From NCBI GenBank assembly GCA_963695445.1, contig CAVOGV010000041.1, positions 27,006 through 91,005 on the forward strand: 64,000 nucleotides of DNA, in the 5' to 3' direction. The translations under genes and the position numbers were made by a program. The notes beneath the pieces were generated by a model. It ran no database searches, was not told the DNA's origin, and saw only the letters and a list, made by a program, of their open reading frames with translations. Below are positions 8,574-17,237 of this stretch, piece by piece. Source of the DNA: Thiohalocapsa sp963695445 (GTDB lineage Bacteria; Pseudomonadota; Gammaproteobacteria; Chromatiales; Chromatiaceae). The first letter of the stretch is position 1. Each line of letters begins with the position of its first letter.

Positions 8574-8938
8574 GCCCCTTTCGCAACCTGCCAGCGCAGC
8601 GGCCTGCCATACGGATGGTCCATTTCGTCTTGGTTCACTACAACCAATGTGGGTGGCATCGACCAACCAAGACGAAAGTCATCGCACCATTAGCGCTGCT
8701 TCTTTCTCGGGGGTTCGGCGGCATGGCCACTCCAGGAACGGAAAGCGCTCGCGCAAGGCGTGAAATATGACGGGCCCACCACAGCACCAGGCCGCGAGCT
8801 GGCCTCGTCGAGAAGAGACGCGCGGGGATGGTGTCGATCGGTCGTCCGCGAAGGTCGCTGCTGGGCTCGTCGCGCGAAACCGAGACCGAAACCGCGGCTG
8901 GGCGCGGTGTGGAGCACCGACTCAGGCGTTACGCTGTC
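8574..8938. other. Non-coding stretch with a stem-loop
   Basis: A perfect 13-bp inverted repeat, TTTCGTCTTGGTT at 8623-8635 and its complement at 8665-8677, is separated by 29 bases. It lies upstream of the leftward membrane-protein gene. There is no T-run in either direction, so an intrinsic terminator is unlikely; a leader structure or operator is possible. Nothing else is recognisable up to the peptidoglycan-binding relic. Confidence 0.45.
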
Positions 8939-9164
8939 ACCAGCGAGGCGCTGACGAGCGGCGCAGTCGTTTTTGGCCTAACAATGCCGTCAGCCGTGAG
9001 CATGGCCGGGCGCTGCAACGCCACTACCGCCGCATAGGTCTTTGGGCCGGAGCGGAGATACTGTCAACCGCGAGCGCCGGCATCGGGTGCTGAATCGGGT
9101 TGAGAACGGTCTGGAGGTCCTTTACGGTTGGCCCGCTTGAGCCGGTTCTAAGCAGTTGTTTCAT
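8939..9164 (-). pseudogene. Relic of a peptidoglycan-binding (PG_binding_1) protein with one frameshift
   Basis: From ATG 9164 the frame reads MKQLLRTGSSGPTVKDLQTV, then PALAVDSIS, the start of a PG_binding_1 repeat. After a shift near 9060 a second frame continues as GPKTYAAVVALQRPAMLTAD followed by GIVRPKTTAPLVSA, with a stop at 8939-8941. The two halves join into the typical G..V..LQ..L...DGIFGPKT...V..FQ...GL..DG..GPKT pattern. The usual associated catalytic domain is not seen. Confidence 0.6.
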
Positions 9165-9217
9165 GGCCGGAGTCTCATTTCGCGTGGCGGTTACCTTGAG
9201 CCGCCTGGAGTCGATAC

Positions 9218-9403
9218 CTAACGGAGCACCAGCAGCGGCTTGGTGACCGTCACTCCAACCTGCACCGTCAGCGTGACTGGTGGAGACGGTGTGCCGACGG
9301 TCAAGGAGACGCTGTAGCCCATGAGCCTGATCGGGGGCAGCGTGAACAAAAGCGTCTCGCCAATTCCGATGCAGCCGGCCTCGACATCGCAGCCCACGCC
9401 CCA
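9218..9403 (-). pseudogene. Open fragment of an unrecognised protein
   Basis: A stop-free stretch of about 60 codons reads, among others, IGIGETLLFTLPPIRLMGYS and a repetitive VTLTVQVGVTVTKPLLVLR end with a stop at 9218-9220. It is beta-rich and codon-like but has no start and an in-frame stop upstream at 9404-9406. It is probably decayed coding DNA like the neighbouring relic. The flanks to 9512 hold nothing I recognise. Confidence 0.3.
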
Positions 9404-9512
9404 CTACACACCGCCGAAGACAAAGGTTTACTGCGGCCCGGCAGAGGCGCCGACGCTGGACCACAGCACCGAACGTCGAGCAGGCGGCCGCGGAGGGTAG
9501 GCTGGTGATCCG

Positions 9513-10862
9513 TTATTTGCCAATACAGAAGTCGCCAAAAATGCGGCCCAGTAGGTCGTCGGATGTGAATACGCCCGTGATCTCGCCGAGGCTGTGTTGG
9601 GCTTGGCGCAGGTCTTCCGCCATCAACTCGGGGGCGGCGGTGAGTTCGAGGGCGGCGAGTGCCGCGGATAGGTGGGTGTGGGTACGATGTAGGGCGTCGA
9701 GATGTCTGCGGCGGGCGCTGAAGGCGCCGCCGTCGTCGGCGCGGTAGCCGGCGACTGCCTTCAGGTGCTCGCGCAACGCGGACAGGCCGGCGCCAGTGTG
9801 CACGGAACAGGCAATCTCGGTGGTGCCGTCTGGTTTAGCGTTGACGCCGGGCGCACGTCCGCTGAGGTCGATCTTGTTGTGCACCAGGGTGATGGCGACG
9901 CCGCTGGGCAGTTGATCTCGATGCATGGAAGTGGCCGCCGGATCGGCGGCATCGTCCGTGATCCAGAGGACCTGGTCGGCTTGGTTGATCTCGGCCCGGG
10001 CGCGGCGAGTGCCTTCTTGTTCGATGGGGTCGATCGAGTCTCGCAGGCCGGCGGTGTCAACGAGGTGCAGCGGTAGGCCGTCGAGTTGGATGTCGGCGCG
10101 GAGTAGGTCGCGGGTGGTCCCCGGAATGGGAGTGACGATCGCGACGTCGTTGCCGGATAGGGCATTTAACAGGCTGGACTTGCCGGCATTAGGTGCACCG
10201 GCGATGACGATGATAAGGCCGTCGCGGACTCGTTCGCCGCGATGAGCTTCATCGAGCAGGGTTTGCGTTTCGCGGATCAACGCGTTGAGGTCGTGGTGCA
10301 CGGTCGAGTCGGCGATGAAGTCAATGTCTTCGTCCGGAAAGTCGAGGGCGGCCTCGACGAACGCGCGTAGGCGCGTTAGGCCCTCGAGCAGATCCTGGAC
10401 CCGGTGGGAGAGGGCGCCACGGAGGGTGCGGGCGGCGAGCCGGGCTTGAACGGCGGTGGTACTGTCGATCAGGTCGGCGATGGCCTCGGCCTGGGCCAGA
10501 TCGATGCGGCCTGCGATGAATGCGCGTTCGCTGAATTCGCCGGCGCGGGCGGTGCGGGCGCCGAGGGCGAGCACGCGGGCGAGCAGCAGGTCGAGTACGA
10601 CCGGCCCGCCGTGGCCTTGGAGTTCCAGCACGTCTTCGCCGGTAAAGGAATGGGGCGCCGGAAAGAAGAGGGCGATGCCGTTGTCGATCGCGTCGCTGGC
10701 GCCGTCTTTGAATGCGCAAAAGGTGGCGTAGCGCCGCTTGGGCACCTGGCCGAGCAGCGCGACGGCAATGTGTCGAACAGCCGGCCCCGAGACACGGACG
10801 ATGCCGATGCCGCCGCGGCCGGGCGCGGTGGCCACGGCGGCAATGGTGTCTCGCACTGTCAC
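9513..10862 (-). CDS. mnmE: tRNA modification GTPase MnmE
   Basis: 449-aa GTPase that works with MnmG in modifying U34 of tRNA. The N-terminal formyl-THF-binding domain begins MTVRDTIAAVATAPGRGGIG. The helical domain carries ELQGHGGPVV and GEFSERAFIAGRIDL. The inserted G domain shows G1 GAPNAGKSSLLN, G2 PGTTRD and G3 DTAG. The protein ends with the conserved C-terminal CIGK, whose cysteine is catalytically important. Length and both termini are normal. It is the last gene of the leftward rpmH-rnpA-yidD-yidC-mnmE block. Confidence 0.97.
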   Translation of the reverse strand: MTVRDTIAAVATAPGRGGIGIVRVSGPAVRHIAVALLGQVPKRRYATFCAFKDGASDAIDNGIALFFPAPHSFTGEDVLELQGHGGPVVLDLLLARVLALGARTARAGEFSERAFIAGRIDLAQAEAIADLIDSTTAVQARLAARTLRGALSHRVQDLLEGLTRLRAFVEAALDFPDEDIDFIADSTVHHDLNALIRETQTLLDEAHRGERVRDGLIIVIAGAPNAGKSSLLNALSGNDVAIVTPIPGTTRDLLRADIQLDGLPLHLVDTAGLRDSIDPIEQEGTRRARAEINQADQVLWITDDAADPAATSMHRDQLPSGVAITLVHNKIDLSGRAPGVNAKPDGTTEIACSVHTGAGLSALREHLKAVAGYRADDGGAFSARRRHLDALHRTHTHLSAALAALELTAAPELMAEDLRQAQHSLGEITGVFTSDDLLGRIFGDFCIGK

Positions 10863-10938
10863 TGCGCGCCTGTCACGGTACGGCCGATATCGTAATCGGT
10901 ATCAGCACGGCCACGGCCTAGGCGCTGACCGGCAATGA

Positions 10939-12627
10939 TCAGTTGCGGTGCTTGGCGGCCTCGGCCTTTTCGATGCGACGGGTGATGTGCCATTGCTGGG
11001 TGATCGACAGCAGGTTGTTGACGGTCCAGTACAGCACGAGGCCCGACGGGAAGAAGGCGAAGAAGACCGTGAACACGAACGGTAGCGCCATCATCACCTT
11101 GGCCTGGATTGGATCTGGCGGCGGCGGGTTGAGCTTTTGCTGCACGAACATCGACACGCCCATGATCAACGGCAGCACGTAATAGGGGTCCGGTGCAGTC
11201 AGGTTGTCCAGCCACAAGATGAAGGGCGCGTGCCGGAGCTCGACGCTTTCCAGAAGGACCCAGTACAGGGCGATGAAGACCGGTATCTGGACAAGAATGG
11301 GCAGGCAGCCGCCGAGGGGATTGATCTTTTCCTTCTTGTACATCTCCATCATCGCCTGGTTCATGCGCTCCTTGTCGTCGCCGTAGCGATCTTTGAGTGC
11401 CTGCATGCGTGGGGCGAGCTTGCGCATGTTCGCCATCGACTTATAGCTGGTCTCCGACAGCTTGTAGAAGGCGAGCTTGATGAGGATGGTGAGGATGATG
11501 ATGGCCCAGCCCCAGTTGCCAACCACGGAGTGGATCGCGCTGAGCAACCAGTAGATGGGCTCGGCGAGGATGGTCAGCCAGCCGTAATCGACTGCCAGTT
11601 CGAGTCCTGGAGCGATCTCCGCCAACGTGTTCTGCAATTTGGGACCGGCGAACAACTCGCTGCTGAAGGCGTGGGAAGCGCCGGGCTGCACCGTGACGGC
11701 GGGCGAATACATGCCGATGATGTAGCGGTCACCGCCGACAGTCTTGGTGTAGAAGGTCTGCTCAAGCTGTGATGGCGGTATCCAGGCGGCCATGAAGTAG
11801 TGCTGGATCATCGCGATCCAGCCATCGACGATGTTGATGTCGAGGGGCGCCTTCGTGATGTCGTCGAACGATTCTTTCTTGTACTTAGTCTCTGGCCCGT
11901 AGTAGACGGCGCCGGTGTAGGTATGGATGAAGCTGGACTTCTGCGGGTCGTAGAGTTCGGTGCGTTGCAGTTGGTCGTAGTCGCGAACGGCCACGGCTTC
12001 CGGGCTGTTGTTGATGAGTTCCTGCTCGGTGGTGATGAGGTAGCTGCCGCGCTCGAAGCGGTAGCGCTTGATGACCTCGATACCGGCATCGTTGGTCCAG
12101 GACAATTGGACGGTCAACGAATCGGCGTCGGGCGCCAGTGCGTAGGACGGTTGCTCGGCTGTGAAGAGCGACTTGTGATTGGGCAACTGGCCCTCGGTGC
12201 CCCCGAGCAGGCCGGTTTGGGCGATGAACATATTCGGCGGCTGCGGCTTGAGCAGGCGGAACTTATCTCCGGGTAGCTCGGCCCTGGCCTCGTAATTCTT
12301 GAGCCACATGCTCTGGATGGTGCCGCCTTGGGTGGAGATCTCGGCGCGCACGACATCGGTCTCGACCGTGATCAGGCTGGCTGTCGGATCGACGCTCTGG
12401 GTATCCGTAGCGGCCAGTGTCGGTTCGGTGCTTGTCGGTGGCGCAACCGGGGGTGCGTCGGGGGCGTCGGCGGGCGCGGCGTCACCTGGTGCCGCCGGGC
12501 TGGTGTCTGGTTGCTCGTAGGCGGTCGGCGGGCGCTGGGCAGGACCATAGTCCTGCATCCATGCCTGGTAGATCAGGAACAGAACGGCGCCCAAGGAGAG
12601 GACGAGCATGAGCCGGATGTTATCCAT
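10939..12627 (-). CDS. yidC: Membrane protein insertase YidC
   Basis: Inner-membrane insertase/chaperone that works with or without SecYEG; about 562 aa. An N-terminal membrane anchor (MDNIRLMLVLSLGAVLFLIY) is followed by a Pro/Ala/Asp-rich linker, the large periplasmic beta domain (residues ~85-340) and the conserved C-terminal five-helix core. The core includes NWGWAIIILTILIKLAFYKL, the cytoplasmic MKxLAPRMQALKDRYGDDKE hairpin and GGCLPILVQIPVFIALYWVL. I chose ATG 12627; an in-frame GTG at 12633 is the alternative and is better spaced from a GGAA ribosome site. It overlaps the end of yidD. Confidence 0.97.
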   Translation of the reverse strand: MDNIRLMLVLSLGAVLFLIYQAWMQDYGPAQRPPTAYEQPDTSPAAPGDAAPADAPDAPPVAPPTSTEPTLAATDTQSVDPTASLITVETDVVRAEISTQGGTIQSMWLKNYEARAELPGDKFRLLKPQPPNMFIAQTGLLGGTEGQLPNHKSLFTAEQPSYALAPDADSLTVQLSWTNDAGIEVIKRYRFERGSYLITTEQELINNSPEAVAVRDYDQLQRTELYDPQKSSFIHTYTGAVYYGPETKYKKESFDDITKAPLDINIVDGWIAMIQHYFMAAWIPPSQLEQTFYTKTVGGDRYIIGMYSPAVTVQPGASHAFSSELFAGPKLQNTLAEIAPGLELAVDYGWLTILAEPIYWLLSAIHSVVGNWGWAIIILTILIKLAFYKLSETSYKSMANMRKLAPRMQALKDRYGDDKERMNQAMMEMYKKEKINPLGGCLPILVQIPVFIALYWVLLESVELRHAPFILWLDNLTAPDPYYVLPLIMGVSMFVQQKLNPPPPDPIQAKVMMALPFVFTVFFAFFPSGLVLYWTVNNLLSITQQWHITRRIEKAEAAKHRN

Positions 12628-12856
12628 GGTCACAGGATTTCCGTGAGTCGGGAACGGGGTCTAAGCCGCCGGGATGCCAGGGGTGGCAACGCGACAGTCG
12701 GCGCAAGGCCATGAAGCCGCCATGCAGCACCCCGAACCGATCGATGGCTTCGATGGCGTACTGCGAGCAACTGGGATAGAAACGACAGTGATTGCCGAGA
12801 AACGGGCTTACCAGCAGCTGGTAAGCGCGGATCATTAGATAGGCGAGCCTACGCAT
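12620..12856 (-). CDS. yidD: Membrane protein insertion efficiency factor YidD
   Basis: 78-aa YidD protein assisting YidC-dependent insertion. It starts at ATG 12856 (MRRLAYLMIRAYQLLVSPFL) and carries the diagnostic cysteine-rich core HCRFYPSCSQYAIEAIDRFG, then the RRLSRCHPWHPGGLDPVP block. It overlaps the 3' end of rnpA and the 5' end of yidC. The open frame extends upstream to 13042, but that part is the rnpA gene read out of frame. Confidence 0.95.
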   Translation of the reverse strand: MRRLAYLMIRAYQLLVSPFLGNHCRFYPSCSQYAIEAIDRFGVLHGGFMALRRLSRCHPWHPGGLDPVPDSRKSCDHG

Positions 12857-13284
12857 GTGAGCTCTCGGAGTTTCGTCCAATGCTTTTGCAGGGAGCTGTG
12901 TAGGAGCCGTTTGTCCGCTTCGCGGGCGGCGGGCCGACACATGACGACGATGTCGAGCGGACAGTCCGACCAGCGTTGGCGTCGAAAGCTTTCTCGGACT
13001 AGCCGCTTGATGCGATTCCTGTCGACGGCCTTCGCGGCGCACTTCCGAGAGATGGCGAGACCCAGCCGTGCCGAGTGACAGCTCGCGCCCGGCGCTTGAG
13101 GCGGTGCGGCGATGGCTTCATCCGCGACGGACCGAATTCGCGCCAGAAGCGAGAAGTAACGGTCTGAAGACTTGTACGGTTCCGCGAAGACACGCCGGAA
13201 TTGCCCCTCACGCAGGAGCCGTCGTTGCCGCGTCAGGCGCTCAGAACTGGGCGCACTTCCGGGGGACGGTGTTGGGCCGCTCAG
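12835..13284 (-). CDS. rnpA: Ribonuclease P protein component, non-ATG start
   Basis: Protein subunit of RNase P, which matures the 5' ends of tRNAs. Family motifs are clear: RLTRQRRLLREGQFRRVF, YKSSDRYFSLLARI, ARLGLAISRKCAAKAVDRNR, IKRLVRESFR and DIVVMCRPAA. In this frame there is no ATG, GTG or TTG between the upstream stop in rpmH and the first conserved residues. The only candidates are CTG codons, the best at 13284-13282 overlapping the rpmH stop (149 aa). Translation is probably coupled to rpmH, or the start has been damaged by a single-base change. Confidence 0.9.
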   Translation of the reverse strand: MSGPTPSPGSAPSSERLTRQRRLLREGQFRRVFAEPYKSSDRYFSLLARIRSVADEAIAAPPQAPGASCHSARLGLAISRKCAAKAVDRNRIKRLVRESFRRQRWSDCPLDIVVMCRPAAREADKRLLHSSLQKHWTKLRELTCVGSPI

Positions 13285-13415
13285 GGTACCAGTCGGGCGC
13301 GACCTTTGGCGCGACGGGCCTGGAGTACCTTGCGGCCGTTACGAGTAGCAGAGCGCGCGCGGAACCCGTGCGTGCGAGCGCGCTTGAGGCGGCTCGGGTT
13401 GAAGGTCTGTTTCAC
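13281..13415 (-). CDS. rpmH: 50S ribosomal protein L34
   Basis: 44-aa L34, a component of the large ribosomal subunit. The translation begins with GTG at 13415 and reads (M)KQTFNPSRLKRARTHGFR, then ARSATRNGRKVLQARRAKGR and ARLVP, the almost invariant L34 sequence. GTG as initiator is supported by the conserved start of the family. It heads the leftward block and is divergent from dnaA. Confidence 0.97.
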   Translation of the reverse strand: MKQTFNPSRLKRARTHGFRARSATRNGRKVLQARRAKGRARLVP

Positions 13416-13748
13416 AGCAGAACTCCCAGGGTGAACTGATGAATGTACGAGTGAGTCGGACGCCAGGCGGTCGAGGCCGCTAAGCGCATGGAAAAAAGAC
13501 CCACAATCTTATCGTGGCAGCGGGTTTAGGTCAACGGAAACAGCCTGTCGGCTCGCGTTCCTGGCTGTGGATAACTTCGCTGTACATGGCTAGACTGGAG
13601 CCATCTTCAGGTCGCGCGGATGTGGTCGCTGGTGGTCTGTGGTGCCTGGCTGCGGTCGAGGTACGGGCGGCTGGCCGCCGTCAACGGCGCCTGATGCACC
13701 GCGGGGCGTGACGCGAAACAATGAGATTGATGAAGGGGTTAGATCGCG
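13416..13748. promoter_or_regulatory. rpmH/dnaA divergent intergenic region with a DnaA box
   Basis: A perfect DnaA box (TGTGGATAA, 13566-13574) lies about 175 bases before dnaA, as expected for autorepression of dnaA. A putative ribosome site (GAAGGGG) precedes the dnaA ATG by about ten bases. The left part must hold the rpmH promoter (an AAGATT-like -10 near 13505 on the minus strand is only tentative). There is no AT-rich unwinding stretch here, so I do not call this region oriC. Confidence 0.65.
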
Positions 13749-15113
13749 ATGGTTCAGGTTTGGAGAGAGTGTTCGAGTCTCCTGAAGGAGGATTTGACGT
13801 CAGAGGAGTTCAATACCTGGATTTTGCCGTTACAGGCGCAGGACGAGGGCGATTGTATGCTCTTATATGCGCCCAATCGGTTTGTTAAAGATTGGGTGAA
13901 GGAGCACTACGAGAAGCGGATCTCGACCCTGTGCGCTCAGGTCAGCGGCGGGCGCATCCAACAGATGAGTTTCGAGATTGGGTCGCTCAAGCCAGCCGAA
14001 ACAAAGTCGGCTGGGGCGGATGTATCGATGCAGGGAGTGAGTGGCGGGATGCCAGTGGCCTGTACCGGTGACGCGTTGGCCAAGCGCCGGGCGGCGGGCA
14101 ATCTCAACGCCGATTTCAGCTTCGACACCTTCGTGGAGGGTAAATCGAACCAGATCGCACGGGCTGCGTCGATGCAGATCGGCCGCCATCCTGGCCGGGA
14201 CTATAACCCCTTGTTCATCTACGGTGGGGTCGGTCTGGGTAAGACGCATTTGATGCACGCGGTGGGCAACATCATTCTGGAGACCAACCCAGGGGCGCTG
14301 GTGGTTTACGTGCATTCGGAGCGATTTGTGTCCGACATGATTCGCTCGCTGCAACATAACAACATCGACGAGTTCAAGAAGCGTTACCGGCGTGTGAACG
14401 CGTTGCTCATCGATGACGTGCAGTTTTTTGGCAACAAGGATCGGTCGCAGGAGGAGTTTTTCCATACCTTCAACGCGCTGTTCGAGACACGGCAGCAAAT
14501 CGTGTTGTCGAGCGACAGATTTCCGAAAGAGGTCACGGGTCTCGAGGAGCGACTCAAGTCTCGCTTTGGCTGGGGTCTTACCGTGGCAATCGAGCCGCCG
14601 GATCTGGAGACGCGGGTCGCTATCCTGCACAGTAAGGCAGCCGTGATGGAGGTTGAGTTACCGGAGGACGTGGCCTTTTTCGTCGCCAAAAGGATGCGTT
14701 CGAACATTCGCGAGCTAGAGGGCGCGTTGCGAAGGTTGGTCGCCAATTCAAAGTTCATGGGCGCACCGATCAACATGGAGTTCGCGCGCGTGGTGTTGCG
14801 GGACATGTTGGTTGCCCAAGACAAGCAGGTGACGATCGAGAACATTCAGAAGGTTGTTGCAACCTATTTCAAGATTCGCGTCGCCGATCTCCTCTCTGCC
14901 AAACGAACGCGGAGCATTGCGCGGCCGCGACAGATCGCGATGGCACTGGCGAAGGAGCTCACCAAACATAGTCTGCCCGAGATTGGAGCCGCTTTTGGGG
15001 GGCGCGATCATAGTACGGTGATTCATGCGACCCGAAAGGTCGCATCCCTGCGGGAGAGCGACCCGCTGGTGGAGGAGGATTACAAGAACCTGTTGCGAAC
15101 CCTGACGTCTTAA
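13749..15113 (+). CDS. dnaA: Chromosomal replication initiator DnaA
   Basis: 454-aa AAA+ initiator that binds DnaA boxes and unwinds the origin. Domain I carries LTSEEFNTWILPLQA (residues ~17-31). Domain II is short and variable. Domain III has DTFVEGKSNQIARAA, Walker A GGVGLGKTH, Walker B ALLIDDVQFF and sensor DRFPKEVTGLEERLKSRFGW. Domain IV ends with the DnaA signature GGRDHSTVIHATRKV. The ATG at 13749 gives a normal N-terminus. Boxes for it are present upstream (13566) and in the origin-like modules at 5.5-6.2 kb. Confidence 0.98.
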   Translation: MVQVWRECSSLLKEDLTSEEFNTWILPLQAQDEGDCMLLYAPNRFVKDWVKEHYEKRISTLCAQVSGGRIQQMSFEIGSLKPAETKSAGADVSMQGVSGGMPVACTGDALAKRRAAGNLNADFSFDTFVEGKSNQIARAASMQIGRHPGRDYNPLFIYGGVGLGKTHLMHAVGNIILETNPGALVVYVHSERFVSDMIRSLQHNNIDEFKKRYRRVNALLIDDVQFFGNKDRSQEEFFHTFNALFETRQQIVLSSDRFPKEVTGLEERLKSRFGWGLTVAIEPPDLETRVAILHSKAAVMEVELPEDVAFFVAKRMRSNIRELEGALRRLVANSKFMGAPINMEFARVVLRDMLVAQDKQVTIENIQKVVATYFKIRVADLLSAKRTRSIARPRQIAMALAKELTKHSLPEIGAAFGGRDHSTVIHATRKVASLRESDPLVEEDYKNLLRTLTS

Positions 15114-15134
15114 CCCGGGTGAGGGCGCGTCTCT

Positions 15135-15835
15135 GGTTGTTAGCCGCCCAGGGCGACCGTAGCGACAACATGTTGGCGCTAACGGTGGCGGCGTTGTACC
15201 AGCCTTGCTCCCTGGCCGTTCGCCGCTGGCAAACCACTTTTTCCGAGCGCCCTTGAAAACGAGCGGCGGTTCAGCGCAGCCGCGTCACCCCAACACCGTC
15301 AAACCGGCCGCGGGCCGACTGGAAGTCGGCGGTCCCATGGAGCGCCGACCTCCGGTCGGCCAGGGCGCGCTAGCGCTCTTGAGGGCGTGCAGCGGATCAG
15401 CGGCGCCGCGTCACCCCAAAACCGTCAATCCGGCAAAGGGCCGACTAGAAGTCGGCGGTCCCGTGGAGCGCTGACCTCTGGTCGGCTAGGGCGCGCGAGC
15501 GGCCTTGAGGGCCCGCGGTGAAGCAGCGGGGCTGCGGCGAAGCGAAGCGGCGTGCGGCGGGGGCGGGCTAGCCACTAAAGACATCCTAAACGACAACCTG
15601 TTGTCCCTAGCGGTGCGGGCGTTGTACCGGCCTATCTTCTGGCTGTTGGGCGCTGGCAAACCACTTTTTCCGAGCGCAGTCTAGGAAAGTGGCCTCGTCC
15701 CTTATCGCGAAAATCTTGAACAAAGCGTCACAAAAACTTCGTTGTCGTGCTCGTAGTCGTCCGGATATCCGATTCGACGACGACGACGACGACGACGACA
15801 ACGACAACGACAACGGCAACGAGCGGAGTTTTCCA
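15135..15835 (+). repeat. Dispersed mosaic repeat, copy A (between dnaA and dnaN)
   Basis: Non-coding element of about 700 bp, almost collinear with the reverse complement of 33.1-33.85 kb. In order it contains: a unit with a degenerate CGACAACATGTTGG palindrome and a GTTGTACCAGCC...CCGTTCGCCGCTGGCAAAC segment (15165-15245); two hairpin units made of GCCGACTGGAAGTCGGC (15314-15330) with GCCGACCTCCGGTCGGC (15344-15360), and GCCGACTAGAAGTCGGC (15440-15456) with a diverged partner; GCGCTAGCGC palindromes; and a second copy of the first unit (about 15585-15680). It ends in an AT-richer tail that runs into a CGA/CAACGA microsatellite. No ORF is conserved between the copies. Confidence 0.85.
15775..15826. 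repeat. CGA / CAACGA simple-sequence tract
   Basis: Eight CGA triplets (15775-15798) are followed by CAACGA-type hexamers to about 15826, at the distal end of repeat copy A. Copy B has only a short CGACAACGA version at the matching place, so this tract has expanded in copy A. Confidence 0.85.
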
Positions 15836-16112
15836 CGATGCCTATTGACGACCGCCTTCCGTGTCGCCCCGGCAGTCACATAGCCTGGCTATGCTCTTGC
15901 GGGCGCTCCTTGAAGGCGGGCCTCAATCCGGCGACATCTGGTATGAGATTCTCCTGCAATCGCCTTACCGCGCGGGAGGGTGAGTCGTTTGGCACGTGGT
16001 TACCGCAGAATCGGGTTTGGTTATTAGAGCGTACAATGCCCAGGGTCGCTGGGGCGCCATAATACAAGACCTGTTTTGTCGCTAAGTAAAAGTTCGTTAG
16101 GAGATTCGGGGC

Positions 16113-17222
16113 ATGAACATCGAGATTCCACGATCGGAGCTACTCCCCGCGCTGGGGATGGTGTCCGGGGTTGTTGAACGTCGTCAGACCTTGCCGATCC
16201 TGGGTAATCTGCTGTTGAGTGCCTCTGATGGCCAGATGCTGATCCGGGGAACTGACCTGGAGTTGGAGATCGGGACTAGGGCGAGGGTCGATAGCGACGA
16301 GGATGGCGACGTAACCGTACCGGCGCGCAAGTTTGTCGATATCTGCCGGGCCTTGCCGGAGGGCGCCCGCGTCCGAGTGCGAGCGGATCAGGAGCGGGCC
16401 TTGGTTTCGTCCGGGAGAAGCAGGTTTACACTGAGTACGCTGCCGGCAGGGGATTTTCCGTCGCTGGAGTTAGGGGAAGCGGAATTGAGGCTTGAGATGT
16501 CTTCCGCTGTGTTGAAGCGGATGCTTGATAAGACGGCGTTTGCGATGGCGCAACAGGATGTCCGCTATTACCTAAACGGAGTGATGCTTGAGCTTGGGTC
16601 GCGGGAGCTGACCGCTGTCGCGACCGACGGGCATCGGCTGGCGAAAATGACCGAGGCCGTGGAGACAGGTATCGGCGAAGAGGATGCTCGGCGTCAGGTG
16701 ATTTTGCCGGCGAAGACGGTTGTTGAACTTAGGCGGCTCTTGGCATTGTACGAAGGGCCGGTTCGGGTGGAGTTGTCTGATCGAACCATTCGCGTTTCGT
16801 TTGGCGACACCGTCTTGGTATCGAAGCTTGTGGATGGCCGCTATCCCGAGTACGAGCGTGTGATTCCTCGGAATCTGCCGCTCAAGGCAGTGCTGAACAG
16901 GGACGTGCTGCGGGCCGCATTGCAACGGGCGGCTATCCTTTCAAGCGAGAAATACAAGGGTGTGCGGGTCAGCTTCAATGCGGGGGCGCTTGGTCTGCAG
17001 GCGCACAATCCTGAAAAGGAACAGGCGGACGATGAGATCGAGATGGAGTACGAGGGCGAGGCGGTCGTGATCGGGTTTAACGTCGCCTACATCGTGGATG
17101 TGCTGCAAGCAGTGGACCAGGCGCGGGTGGAGGTGGTGTTTCGCGACGCGGACAGCAGCGCAATTTGGCGCGGGGAGGGGGTCGAGAATGAGACGTTCGT
17201 CATCATGCCCATGCGGCTTTGA
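16113..17222 (+). CDS. dnaN: DNA polymerase III sliding clamp (beta subunit)
   Basis: 369-aa beta clamp that tethers DNA polymerase III to DNA. It begins MNIEIPRSELLPALGMVSGV and shows family blocks RRQTLPILGNLLL, GTDLELEI, ATDGHRLAKM and the C-terminal ETFVIMPMRL, the clamp's conserved end. A ribosome site (TAGGAG) lies upstream of ATG 16113. About 1 kb separates it from dnaA because of the inserted repeat element, so it probably has its own promoter; the 277-bp region just upstream shows a TACAAT box at 16032-16037 but no convincing -35. Confidence 0.97.
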   Translation: MNIEIPRSELLPALGMVSGVVERRQTLPILGNLLLSASDGQMLIRGTDLELEIGTRARVDSDEDGDVTVPARKFVDICRALPEGARVRVRADQERALVSSGRSRFTLSTLPAGDFPSLELGEAELRLEMSSAVLKRMLDKTAFAMAQQDVRYYLNGVMLELGSRELTAVATDGHRLAKMTEAVETGIGEEDARRQVILPAKTVVELRRLLALYEGPVRVELSDRTIRVSFGDTVLVSKLVDGRYPEYERVIPRNLPLKAVLNRDVLRAALQRAAILSSEKYKGVRVSFNAGALGLQAHNPEKEQADDEIEMEYEGEAVVIGFNVAYIVDVLQAVDQARVEVVFRDADSSAIWRGEGVENETFVIMPMRL

Positions 17223-17237
17223 TCGGCGAGAGGCGTC

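Noticed and set aside
13416..13748. rpmH-dnaA intergenic region as the origin (as in Pseudomonas)
   Set aside because: Only one consensus DnaA box and no AT-rich unwinding tract; the 5.5-6.2 kb modules are much better.
15205..15474. ORFs inside repeat copy A (and the matching ones in copy B)
   Set aside because: The frames are not conserved between copies and the similarity is at the DNA and hairpin level.
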